Shown: piece after piece, positions 50,999-60,800 of the stretch | Layout of the letters: each line of letters opens with the position of its first letter | How positions within the stretch are numbered: the stretch's first letter is position 1 | Assembly: GCA_019828595.1 (NCBI GenBank) | Contig: JAHQRK010000005.1 | Span: 1,984,001-2,048,000 of the forward strand | Reading direction: 5' to 3' | Length of the DNA stretch: 64,000 bases | DNA from: Aphanomyces cochlioides | Lineage: Eukaryota; Oomycota; Saprolegniomycetes; Saprolegniales; Verrucalvaceae | Made by a program: the position numbers and the translations under genes | The notes under the pieces: model-generated | The model's database searches: none | Seen by the model: the letters and a program-made list of their open reading frames with translations, nothing else | Told to the model about the DNA's origin: nothing

Positions 50999-51076
50999 GG
51001 CTTCTATCCCCTGCTTCAATCCATTTCAACCTCCCCTCTGACCCCTCCATTCTACTCATTTTCATCTGTACTCGTG
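50999..51076 (+). promoter_or_regulatory. AUG-free, pyrimidine-rich spacer between ORF1 and ORF2
   Basis: 78 nt, the same length in every complete copy, rich in C and T and without any ATG, so the ORF2 start is the first AUG after the ORF1 stop. About 20 nt before that ATG lies CTCATTTTCATCTG, which resembles a eukaryotic initiator (the oomycete type is CTCATTYY). Reinitiation by ribosomes and a separate ORF2 transcript are both compatible with this. Function is inferred. Confidence 0.5.
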
Positions 51077-54000
51077 ATGAGTGACAACAACTTCTCCGAT
51101 GTCCCAACTGAACTCGTGGACTGGGACCCACAAATCATCTCCCTCAACACCAATGGCTTCTCCAACAGTCATCGGTACATCCTCGACAAACTATCAAGTG
51201 TTCACGACGTTTCCTTTATCCAAGAAACCCGTTTCCGCACGCCAAGTCTCCACGACCGTGTTGCGTTCCATTGGCAACGCATCACAAACCACGAAGGCTC
51301 TTTGTTCTTTGAAGAGCCTATTTACCCTGAAGTATCCACGTCGCCAGCCACTGGAGGTCTGGCTACGTTGATACATCCTCACTCTCCTTTGAAGAACGCC
51401 ACTCAAGTCCCTCATGACAACCCAGTGCTTCGTGGTCGTTATCTACAAGTGCGATGTACTCTGGGTCCACTGACAGTCGTTCTCCACAATATCTATGCGC
51501 CGGCAGCCTTCCAAGAACGAGCAAGTTACTTCGAAGAATTGCCACGCGACTTTCCTCCACATGCGCTCCACATTGTTGGAGGAGATTTCAACTGCACTCT
51601 CAACAAAGATTTGGATTCGTTGAGACCCAGTACCTCCACCATGGCCGGCACCCTTCAACTGGAACAATGGATGCACAGTTTGTCTCTGGTGGATCTGTTT
51701 CGCCGTCAAAACCCCGTGGCAAGAACCTTCACAAGTCCCACACTCACCAACCGACTTGACTACATCTTTTGTTCGTCCACCTTGGCGGGTCTTCGTCATT
51801 GGAAGGCGACGCACATGCCACACGTTCCACAGGCTGACCACGTGGCTTGTCGTATCATCACAAAGCGTCAAACATTGCGCCATGGCTCTGGATCATGGAA
51901 AGCTCCAACTTGGCTACTTCGTCTACCACGAGCGGCCGAGATTGTTCATGGATGTCTGGATCGATTTTTGGACAAGTCTCCAACATTCCACAATATCTCC
52001 AAGGCCTACGACATGCTGGTCAATGATATCCGCTCCCAACTCAAAGAATTCCATTCTCAACGATTGGAGAAACAACGTCTGCCGTTGAAGAAGTTAGCTG
52101 TGGAGATCGCTTCGCTTTTGCAAGTCCCCAACATGCGTCAAGATGCAGTGCTGGTGGATCGAGTGCGAGACCTTCAAAAGCAAATTCACGAGCTGCAAGA
52201 TCGAGACAAGCAGTTTCGTCAAGACCAGGCGTTCCAACTTCACTTGTATAAAGCAGAGCGCTCGTCCAAGTTCCACTTCATGTCTCCTGTCCCTACCCCC
52301 TTGAAGAAGACAGTCTTCAAAGAGTTGGTGGATGTCAATGGAAATGTTGTCTCCAATCAACAAGGCATGTCTGACGTCCTGGTCGACTACTACAAGGACT
52401 TGTTTGCAGCTCCCGACGTGCAGCGATCTGGAGACGAAGTGTCGTCATTTCTGACCCCATTGACTCGACACAAGCAACTGCCAGAGCAAGCCCAGAAAGA
52501 GCTGTCGGCTCCCTTGCGCGCCAACGAGTTCTATCATGCTATTCGACACAGCAGTTCGAACTCAGCGCCAGGTCCCAACGCTCTGCCATTCGAAGTCCTC
52601 AAACTTGCACCTCACAAGTGGTCGTTGGTATTGGAGCTGCTATTCACACACCAGCTCCATTCTCACCCTCGCTTGACTCCCATGCAACTTGTCAGTACGC
52701 TGGTGTTGCTGCACAAGAAAGGCCCCAAGTCACAAGCCAAGAACTATCGGCCCATTAGCCTACTCAACACGGATGTGAAAATCCTGACGAGTATTCTGGC
52801 TTATCGACTCCAGCGCCACATTCGACACATCATCCACCCGGACCAGCAAGGCTTTATCCGTCGAAGCAATATCCAAACCAATATTGCACGACTGGATGAC
52901 ATGCTGCACCACATCAAACTACACAGTCCGTCCTCGATGGTGGCACTGCTTGACTTTGAGAAAGCTTTTGATCGCGTGGACCACGCGTACTTGCTCCGCG
53001 TCCTCCGTCACTATGGCTTTCCCGAAACCTTTGTTGACATGGTTCGCGTACTGTACTCGGGCCGCAAGTCTCGCATCTTGGTGAACGGCTTCTTGTCCAA
53101 GCCAGTTCACATCTCACGCGGTGTGTTGCAAGGTGATCCACTGTCGCCACTTCTGTTTGTGATCGCTTTGGAACCGATGTGCCAACTCCTACGGCAACAC
53201 TCCAACTATGGCATCAAGTGTGGGGATCGCTACCACACTGGGAGTTACTTTGCCGACGACTCGCAACTCTATGCGGCAAATGAGACGTGCCTCCACCGGC
53301 AGCTTGCATTGGTTCAAACCTTTTGCGACAAGTCTGGTTTCCGACTCAACGTAGACAAGACCCAAATTCTGACCTACAGCCAGTTGAATGGGAACCTTGC
53401 CTCACTACAAGTTACTTCCGACAGTCCCGTGAAGGCTCTTGGTATCTTGGTTGCGCCCAATCTTTCTCCATTGGCACGTTTCAATTACGTGTTTGAGAAG
53501 TTTGTGGCTCGCTTGTCTTTGTGGCTCTACAAGGCTCGAACCATGGCCGGAAAAGTCACTATCCTGCACAGCATATGTCTGCCTGTGTTATGGTACCAAC
53601 TGGCTTTTGTCCCTGCCGACAAAGACCTGGCCAAAAAGATCGACAAGGCCATGCTTCAATTTATGCATGGTGAAGAAATCAACCCATCCTCCTCTGTCCA
53701 TGGCCTCCGTTTGATCAAAAAGGAGATCCTATTCATGCCGAAGAAGTCCGGTGGCTTAGGCCTGCACCATGCACTTGCTTTATGGCAACAACACAACCGC
53801 TCTGTCATGATCAGATGCATTCAAGCCATCACCACCCCACCCCGCAAGTCTGCCATGTCCGCCTGGATTACGCCGGGCTATACTCTCCTCGAGAAGGCTT
53901 TTCATCCATGGGGTTCCCCCCGAGATCTCCTCTTGGCAAATGGCTCTTCTGCATTCATCAGACAACTGTACAAGAATCCCAATATCACTCCAATGTGGAA

Positions 54001-55132
54001 AGCCTTATTGAGTAGCTGGTTTGAATCTCGCTGGACTCCGTACGGCTGTCCAAATCACATCTCATCTTTGGATGTTCCCCTTTGGCACAACTCGTATCTG
54101 CCTGGACTCGAAGACCTATACGATCAGTGCTCTACATCGACGCAAGACCAAGCCAATGTATTGGCGTCGCTTCACATCACGAAGTTGTCGCATTTGTTGA
54201 CTCCGTGTCAGCGAGTTTGGCCAGCTTCGATCTTGTTCGACAAAATCAACCGTGCCTGCCGCCAAGCCAATTTTGTCCCTCCAACGAAACAATGGATCTC
54301 AATCTTGGTGACCAAGTTATCACGATTGTTTGAGATTGTTTCTGAAGAGGATGCTCCCGTGTTCCACTTGCCGACGCCAAGCTCTGAATGGATGGAATGG
54401 CACTGGATGATACACCCTGACTCGAGTCCGATCTTGTTGGCGCTTGCGACTTCGAAATCGGCTAAGATCAGAGCTTCTCCAGCTGTCAGCTCGTCCATTC
54501 TTCCTACCAAGCATCTCAACCTGCCATCCAACTTTTACGAAGACCCCAAGCGCCTTACCCAACTTGCCGCCTTCCTCCAACCCGACCACATTCTCCCTCG
54601 ATATGGAGAGTTCATTTTCAAGACCCTTCTCCGCGCCAACGCCATGCAATATCTGTTTCAGTACCAAGACCCCAAGCCGACGTGTGTCTTCTGTCGTGTC
54701 AATGAGACGTACGAGCATTTCTTGTTCTCTTGTGGATATGGTCAATCTGTTTGGTATTCCTTCAAGACAATCCAGCGACTGCTCGAGTGTTCCTTTCCGT
54801 CCACGTGTCTGGAAATGTTCTACGAGACGCCCAAGCCGTCCGATGGATACTACATCCGTGGCTATCTGAAGATCTGGCCGATTGTCCGAGCCTGCGTGTA
54901 TTATCAAATATGGCTCCAACGTGCCGATCGCACCTTTCGACCCGACCTCACAGCGAAGAGTCCGATGGAAGTTGCCATTCATGCTGCCTCTTTGATCAAG
55001 CTACATCTACAACACCTCCTGGTTGATCTCCCTCTCAAGAAGGGATACACCAAGGTATTCAATGTGCTCAAGCATCTATCTTCGGACCACTGGTTACGTC
55101 AACACATCATTCCTAACAGCGTCGTTTCATGA
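51077..55132 (+). CDS. ORF2 polyprotein: AP-like endonuclease, reverse transcriptase, zinc knuckle; copy O, intact (reference)
   Basis: 1,351 residues, ATG 51077 to TGA 55130-55132. Residues about 15-260 form an APE-type endonuclease: LNTNG (Asn24), QETR (Glu50), NIYAP, GGDFNC (Asp170, Asn172), RLDYIF (Asp228) and ADH (Asp254-His255). Residues about 490-800 are the reverse transcriptase: APGPNALP, NYRPISLLN, PDQQGFIRR, LLDFEKAFDRVDH (Asp626), QGDPLSP (685-691), FADD (725-728) and LNVDKTQ. Between them is a charged, probably coiled-coil linker (about 320-400). A CX2CX7HX4C knuckle at 1203-1219 resembles the zf-RVT type of plant and protist LINEs. No RNase H domain is recognised. By family knowledge it nicks target DNA and copies its RNA there; the observed insertions place that nick opposite CCA. 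Confidence 0.95.
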   Translation: MSDNNFSDVPTELVDWDPQIISLNTNGFSNSHRYILDKLSSVHDVSFIQETRFRTPSLHDRVAFHWQRITNHEGSLFFEEPIYPEVSTSPATGGLATLIHPHSPLKNATQVPHDNPVLRGRYLQVRCTLGPLTVVLHNIYAPAAFQERASYFEELPRDFPPHALHIVGGDFNCTLNKDLDSLRPSTSTMAGTLQLEQWMHSLSLVDLFRRQNPVARTFTSPTLTNRLDYIFCSSTLAGLRHWKATHMPHVPQADHVACRIITKRQTLRHGSGSWKAPTWLLRLPRAAEIVHGCLDRFLDKSPTFHNISKAYDMLVNDIRSQLKEFHSQRLEKQRLPLKKLAVEIASLLQVPNMRQDAVLVDRVRDLQKQIHELQDRDKQFRQDQAFQLHLYKAERSSKFHFMSPVPTPLKKTVFKELVDVNGNVVSNQQGMSDVLVDYYKDLFAAPDVQRSGDEVSSFLTPLTRHKQLPEQAQKELSAPLRANEFYHAIRHSSSNSAPGPNALPFEVLKLAPHKWSLVLELLFTHQLHSHPRLTPMQLVSTLVLLHKKGPKSQAKNYRPISLLNTDVKILTSILAYRLQRHIRHIIHPDQQGFIRRSNIQTNIARLDDMLHHIKLHSPSSMVALLDFEKAFDRVDHAYLLRVLRHYGFPETFVDMVRVLYSGRKSRILVNGFLSKPVHISRGVLQGDPLSPLLFVIALEPMCQLLRQHSNYGIKCGDRYHTGSYFADDSQLYAANETCLHRQLALVQTFCDKSGFRLNVDKTQILTYSQLNGNLASLQVTSDSPVKALGILVAPNLSPLARFNYVFEKFVARLSLWLYKARTMAGKVTILHSICLPVLWYQLAFVPADKDLAKKIDKAMLQFMHGEEINPSSSVHGLRLIKKEILFMPKKSGGLGLHHALALWQQHNRSVMIRCIQAITTPPRKSAMSAWITPGYTLLEKAFHPWGSPRDLLLANGSSAFIRQLYKNPNITPMWKALLSSWFESRWTPYGCPNHISSLDVPLWHNSYLPGLEDLYDQCSTSTQDQANVLASLHITKLSHLLTPCQRVWPASILFDKINRACRQANFVPPTKQWISILVTKLSRLFEIVSEEDAPVFHLPTPSSEWMEWHWMIHPDSSPILLALATSKSAKIRASPAVSSSILPTKHLNLPSNFYEDPKRLTQLAAFLQPDHILPRYGEFIFKTLLRANAMQYLFQYQDPKPTCVFCRVNETYEHFLFSCGYGQSVWYSFKTIQRLLECSFPSTCLEMFYETPKPSDGYYIRGYLKIWPIVRACVYYQIWLQRADRTFRPDLTAKSPMEVAIHAASLIKLHLQHLLVDLPLKKGYTKVFNVLKHLSSDHWLRQHIIPNSVVS

Positions 55133-55152
55133 GAGAGCTGACGGCTCACTCA
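55130..55152 (+). repeat. Hairpin overlapping the ORF2 stop codon
   Basis: Starting at the TGA, TGAGAGAGC and GCTCACTCA form a 9-bp stem (one mismatch in O) with a 5-nt loop. In M (44841-44863) the stem TGAGTGAGC/GCTCACTCA is perfect. In L the loop changes from TGACG to an AAC loop with an extra T-A pair. In A and C a three-base deletion shortens it. Confidence 0.75.
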
Positions 55153-55212
55153 CTTCATCTCCTGTCCAATGACCACTTTGCCATATCCTGTTTTCCAAGT
55201 TCTATTTATACA

Positions 55213-55226
55213 GTACGAGGCAAATT
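55213..55226 (+). repeat. 3' UTR arm of the 14-bp inverted complement
   Basis: GTACGAGGCAAATT, complementary to 47906-47919. The 59-bp insertions N and N' begin inside this sequence, at GCAAATT. Confidence 0.9.
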
Positions 55227-55258
55227 AGTAAGTCATTAGGGCCTTTGCTCAAAAATAA

Positions 55259-55280
55259 GGTTAATACAACTCATTTAACC
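55259..55280 (+). repeat. 3'-terminal hairpin of the element (GGTTAA/TTAACC)
   Basis: GGTTAA (55259-55264) and TTAACC (55275-55280) are complementary across a 10-nt loop, at the very end of the element. The last two C are the first bases of the CCA target, so the stem is completed in every insertion. Possibly the reverse-transcriptase recognition structure. Confidence 0.65.
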
Positions 55281-55290
55281 ATGAACGCCG
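55279..55290. repeat. Target-site duplication of O, right arm
   Basis: CCATGAACGCCG follows the CATTTAA end of O, and ORF1 of K resumes. Confidence 0.93.
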
Positions 55291-55291
55291 A

Positions 55292-55331
55292 CGAAATTGA
55301 TCCCCTCGATTTGGAGGACGATCAACTCTAA
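55292..55331 (+). pseudogene. ORF1 last segment of copy K (residues 1000-1012)
   Basis: The last 40 nt of K's ORF1 to the TAA at 55329-55331, separated from the rest by O. Confidence 0.92.
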
Positions 55332-55409
55332 GGCTTCTATCCCCTGCTTCAATCCATTTCAACCTCCCCTCTGACCCCTCCATTCTACTCATTTTCATCT
55401 GTACTCGTG

Positions 55410-56058
55410 ATGATTGACAACAACTTCTCCGATGTCCCAACTGAACTCGTGGACTGGGACCCACAAATCATCTCCCTCAACACCAATGGCTTCTCCAACA
55501 GTCATCGGTACATCCTCGACAAACTATCAAGTGTTCACGACGTTTCCTTTATCCAAGAAACCCGTTTCCGCACGCCAAGTCTCCACGACCGTGTTGCGTT
55601 CCATTGGCAACGCATCACAAACCACGAAGGCTCTTTGTTCTTTGAAGAGCCTATTTACCCTGAAGTATCCACGTCGCCAGCCACTGGAGGTCTGGCTACG
55701 TTGATACATCCTCACTCTCCTTTGAAGAACGCCACTCAAGTCCCTCATGACAACCCAGTGCTTCGTGGTCGTTATCTACAAGTGCGATGTACTCTGGGTC
55801 CACTGACAGTCGTTCTCCACAATATCTATGCGCCGGCAGCCTTCCAACAACGAGCAAGTTACTTCGAAGAATTGCCACGCGACTTTCCTCCACATGCGCT
55901 CCACATTGTTGGAGGCGATTTCAACTGCACTCTCAACAAAGATTTGGATTCGTTGAGACCCAGTACCTCCACCATGGCCGGCACCCTTCAACTGGAACAA
56001 TGGATGCACAGTTTGTCTCTGGTGGACCTGTTTCGCCGTCAAAACCCCGTGGCAAGAA
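55410..56058 (+). pseudogene. ORF2 first 216 codons of copy K
   Basis: From ATG 55410 through most of the endonuclease domain. It stops after the VAR codons at the junction to unit P, two filler bases (56059-56060) before ORF1 sequence, so it lacks the ADH catalytic pair. It carries MID at the start and the GGCGATTTC and GTGGACCTG variants. Confidence 0.92.
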
Positions 56059-57260
56059 TCTTGAGCGCAAGATGGCTTTGTTAAAAGCTCAAGGCAAGCC
56101 TCACAACTACAAACATCACGTCAACTTCATGGCTCAATACAAGATTCACCCGTCAGAAATCTTGGAAGAATTGACCACGGACATACCAGAGATCAAGCGC
56201 ATCCTCTTTGCACTTGCTACGATTGACTTATTCCTCTCAAATCGGGCCCCAGACCTCTACACAAACTCGGAGGCACTGACTGTTCTATTGAACCAAGAAG
56301 CAACAAGATTGCCTGACACCAACTGCTTGACGGACTGGTCGCTGTTTGCTTTGATCGAAAACTTCAGCGACAATCTCGAGAAGTTCACTTTGCCGGCTCC
56401 CGTCTTGTCAGCCATCTCGATGCTCAAAAGCATCACCAACAATTACCACATCGACGAGCTCTGCAGCAAAGCTCACCACTCCATGAACGCCGACGAAATT
56501 GATCCCCTCGATTTGGAGGACGATCAACTCTAAGGCTTCTATCCCCTGCTTCAATCCATTTCAACCTCCCCTCTGACCCCTCCATTCTACTCATTTTCAT
56601 CTGTACTCGTGATGAGTGACAACAACTTCTCCGATGTCCCAACTGAACTCGTGGACTGGGACCCACAAATCATCTCCCTCAACACCAATGGCTTCTCCAA
56701 CAGTCATCGGTACATCCTCGACAAACTATCAAGTGTTCACGACGTTTCCTTTATCCAAGAAACCCGTTTCCGCACGCCAAGTCTCCACGACCGTGTTGCG
56801 TTCCATTGGCAACGCATCACAAACCACGAAGGCTCTTTGTTCTTTGAAGAGCCTATTTACCCTGAAGTATCCACGTCGCCAGCCACTGGAGGTCTGGCTA
56901 CGTTGATACATCCTCACTCTCCTTTGAAGAACGCCACTCAAGTCCCTCATGACAACCCAGTGCTTCGTGGTCGTTATCTACAAGTGCGATGTACTCTGGG
57001 TCCACTGACAGTCGTTCTCCACAATATCTATGCGCCGGCAGCCTTCCAACAACGAGCAAGTTACTTCGAAGAATTGCCACGCGACTTTCCTCCACATGCG
57101 CTCCACATTGTTGGAGGCGATTTCAACTGCACTCTCAACAAAGATTTGGATTCGTTGAGACCCAGTACCTCCACCATGGCCGGCACCCTTCAACTGGAAC
57201 AATGGATGCACAGTTTGTCTCTGGTGGACCTGTTTCGCCGTCAAAACCCCGTGGCAAGAA
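56059..57260 (+). repeat. Tandem unit P of 1,202 bp (ORF1 tail, spacer, ORF2 start)
   Basis: Comprises two filler bases, ORF1 from residue 857 (56063-56533), the spacer and ORF2 codons 1-216 (56612-57260). The same junction recurs at 57261. It is hybrid: the ORF2 start is MSD as in Q, but further on it has the GGCGATTTC and GTGGACCTG forms of host K, which Q lacks. Both ORF pieces are incomplete. Confidence 0.93.
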
Positions 57261-57264
57261 TCTT

Positions 57265-57735
57265 GAGCGCAAGATGGCTTTGTTAAAAGCTCAAGGCAAG
57301 CCTCACAACTACAAACATCACGTCAACTTCATGGCTCAATACAAGATTCACCCGTCAGAAATCTTGGAAGAATTGACCACGGACATACCAGAGATCAAGC
57401 GCATCCTCTTTGCACTTGCTACGATTGACTTATTCCTCTCAAATCGGGCCCCAGACCTCTACACAAACTCGGAGGCACTGACTGTTCTATTGAACCAAGA
57501 AGCAACAAGATTGCCTGACACCAACTGCTTGACGGACTGGTCGCTGTTTGCTTTGATCGAAAACTTCAGCGACAATCTCGAGAAGTTCACTTTGCCGGCT
57601 CCCGTCTTGTCAGCCATCTCGATGCTCAAAAGCATCACCAACAATTACCACATCGACGAGCTCTGCAGCAAAGCTCACCACTCCATGAACGCCGACGAAA
57701 TTGATCCCCTCGATTTGGAGGACGATCAACTCTAA
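57265..57735 (+). pseudogene. ORF1 C-terminal tail, copy Q
   Basis: Codons 857-1012 to TAA 57733-57735; a 5'-truncation remnant equal to that in P. The 78-nt spacer follows. Confidence 0.9.
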
Positions 57736-57813
57736 GGCTTCTATCCCCTGCTTCAATCCATTTCAACCTCCCCTCTGACCCCTCCATTCTACTCATTTTC
57801 ATCTGTACTCGTG

Positions 57814-60800
57814 ATGAGTGACAACAACTTCTCCGATGTCCCAACTGAACTCGTGGACTGGGACCCACAAATCATCTCCCTCAACACCAATGGCTTCTCC
57901 AACAGTCATCGGTACATCCTCGACAAACTATCAAGTGTTCACGACGTTTCCTTTATCCAAGAAACCCGTTTCCGCACGCCAAGTCTCCACGACCGTGTTG
58001 CGTTCCATTGGCAACGCATCACAAACCACGAAGGCTCTTTGTTCTTTGAAGAGCCTATTTACCCTGAAGTATCCACGTCGCCAGCCACTGGAGGTCTGGC
58101 TACGTTGATACATCCTCACTCTCCTTTGAAGAACGCCACTCAAGTCCCTCATGACAACCCAGTGCTTCGTGGTCGTTATCTACAAGTGCGATGTACTCTG
58201 GGTCCACTGACAGTCGTTCTCCACAATATCTATGCGCCGGCAGCCTTCCAACAACGAGCAAGTTACTTCGAAGAATTGCCACGCGACTTTCCTCCACATG
58301 CGCTCCACATTGTTGGAGGAGATTTCAACTGCACTCTCAACAAAGATTTGGATTCGTTGAGACCCAGTACCTCCACCATGGCCGGCACCCTTCAACTGGA
58401 ACAGTGGATGCACAGTTTGTCTCTGGTGGATCTGTTTCGCCGTCAAAACCCCGTGGCAAGAACCTTCACAAGTCCCACACTCACCAACCGACTCGACTAC
58501 ATATTTTGTTCGTCCACCTTGGCGGGTCTTCGTCATTGGAAGGCGACGCACATGCCACACGTTCCACAGGCTGACCACGTGGCTTGTCGTATCATCTCAA
58601 AGCGTCAAACATTGCGCCATGGCTCTGGATCATGGAAAGCTCCAACTTGGCTACTTCGTCTACCACGAGCGGCCGAGATTGTTCATGGATGTCTGGATCG
58701 ATTTTTGGACAAGTCTCCAACATTCCACAATATCTCCAAGGCCTACGACATACTGGTCAATGATATCCGCTCCCAACTCAAAGAATTCCATTCTCAACGA
58801 TTGGAGAAACAACGTCTGCCGTTGAAGAAGTTAGCTGTGGAGATCGCTTCGCTTTTGCAAGTCCCCAACATGCGTCAAGATGCAGTGCTGGTGGATCGAG
58901 TGCGAGACCTTCAAAAGCAAATTCACGAGCTGCAAGATCGAGACAAGCAGTTTCGTCAAGACCAGGCGTTCCAACTTCACTTGTATAAAGCAGAGCGCTC
59001 GTCCAAGTTCCACTTCATGTCCCCTGTCCCTACCCCCTTGAAGAAGACAGTCTTCAAAGAGTTGGTGGATGTCAATGGAAATGTTGTCTCCAATCAACAA
59101 GGCATGTCTGACGTCCTGGTCGACTACTACAAGGACTTGTTTGCAGCTCCCGAGGTGCAGCGATCTGGAGACGAAGTGTCGTCATTTCTGACCCCATTGA
59201 CTCGACACAAGCAACTGCCAGAGCAAGCCCAGAAAGAGCTGTCGGCTCCCTTGCGCGCCAACGAGTTCTATCATGCTATTCGACACAGCAGTTCGAACTC
59301 AGCGCCAGGTCCCAACGCTCTGCCATTCGAAGTCCTCAAACTTGCACCTCACAAGTGGTCGTTGGTATTGGAGCTGCTATTCACACACCAGCTCCATTCT
59401 CACCCTCGCTTGACTCCCATGCAACTTGTCAGTACGCTGGTGTTGCTGCACAAGAAAGGCCCCAAGTCACAGGCCAAGAACTATCGGCCCATTAGCCTAC
59501 TCAACACGGATGTGAAAATCCTGACGAGTATTCTGGCTTATCGACTCCAGCGCCACATTCGACACATCATCCACCCGGACCAGCAAGGCTTTATCCGTCG
59601 AAGCAATATCCAAACCAATATTGCACGACTGGATGACATGCTGCACCACATCAAACTACACAGTCCGTCCTCGATGGTGGCACTGCTTGACTTTGAGAAA
59701 GCTTTTGATCGCGTGGACCACGCGTACTTGCTCCGCGTCCTCCGTCACTATGGCTTTCCCGAAACCTTTGTTGCCATGGTTCGCGTACTGTACTCGGGCC
59801 GCAAGTCTCGCATCTTGGTGAACGGCTTCTTGTCCAAGCCAGTTCACATCTCACGCGGTGTGTTGCAAGGTGATCCACTGTCGCCACTTCTGTTTGTGAT
59901 CGCTTTGGAACCGATGTGCCAACTCCTACGGCAACACTCCAACTATGGCATCAAGTGTGGGGATCGCTACCACACTGGGAGTTACTTTGCCGACGACTCG
60001 CAACTCTATGCGGCAAATGAGACGTGCCTCCACCGGCAGCTTGCATTGGTTCAAACCTTTTGCGACAAGTCTGGTTTCCGACTCAACGTAGACAAGACCC
60101 AAATTCTGACCTACAGCCAGTTGAATGGGAACCTTGCCTCACTACAAGTTACTTCCGACAGTCCCGTGAAGGCTCTTGGTATCTTGGTTGCGCCCAATCT
60201 TTCTCCATTGGCACGTTTCAATTACGTGTTTGAGAAGTTTGTGGCTCGCTTGTCTTTGTGGCTCTACAAGGCTCGAACCATGGCCGGAAAAGTCACTATC
60301 CTGCACAGCATATGTCTGCCTGTGTTATGGTACCAACTGGCTTTTGTCCCTGCCGACAAAGACCTGGCCAAAAAGATCGACAAGGCCATGCTTCAATTTA
60401 TGCATGGTGAAGAAATCAACCCATCCTCCTCTGTCCATGGCCTCCGTTTGATCAAAAAGGAGATCCTATTCATGCCGAAGAAGTCCGGTGGCTTAGGCCT
60501 GCACCATGCACTTGCTTTATGGCAACAACACAACCGCTCTGTCATGATCAGATGCATTCAAGCCATCACCACCCCACCCCGCAAGTCTGCCATGGCCGCC
60601 TGGATTACGCCGGGCTATACTCTCCTCGAGAAGGCTTTTCATCCATGGGGTTCCCCCCGAGATCTCCTCTTGGCAAATGGCTCTTCTGCATTCATCAGAC
60701 AACTGTACAAGAATCCCAATATCACTCCAATGTGGAAAGCCTTATTGAGTAGCTGGTTTGAATCCCGCTGGACTCCGTACGGCTGTCCAAATCACATCTC

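Larger units (their letters stand above)
47899..55278 (+). mobile_element. LINE copy O, full-length and intact (7,380 bp), reference copy
   Basis: Complete element: leader 47899-47959, ORF1 47960-50998, spacer 50999-51076, ORF2 51077-55132, 3' UTR 55133-55278. It is flanked by a 12-13-bp TSD in ORF1 of K, same orientation. Both ORFs are intact and there is no poly(A) tail. Together with E it defines the family's ends and length and is a second candidate source element. Confidence 0.96.

Noticed and set aside
51077..55132. Group II intron, retron or bacterial reverse-transcriptase system
   Set aside because: The protein combines an AP-like endonuclease with a LINE-type reverse transcriptase and inserts with TSDs, and there is no intron RNA structure or msr/msd.
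54000..55132. RNase H domain in the C-terminal part of ORF2
   Set aside because: I see no ordered Asp/Glu/Asp motifs of RNase H, only the zinc knuckle region.
55271..55281. AACCA end resembling a tRNA-like 3' CCA
   Set aside because: The CCA lies in the target-site duplication and there is no cloverleaf upstream. The target rule explains it better.
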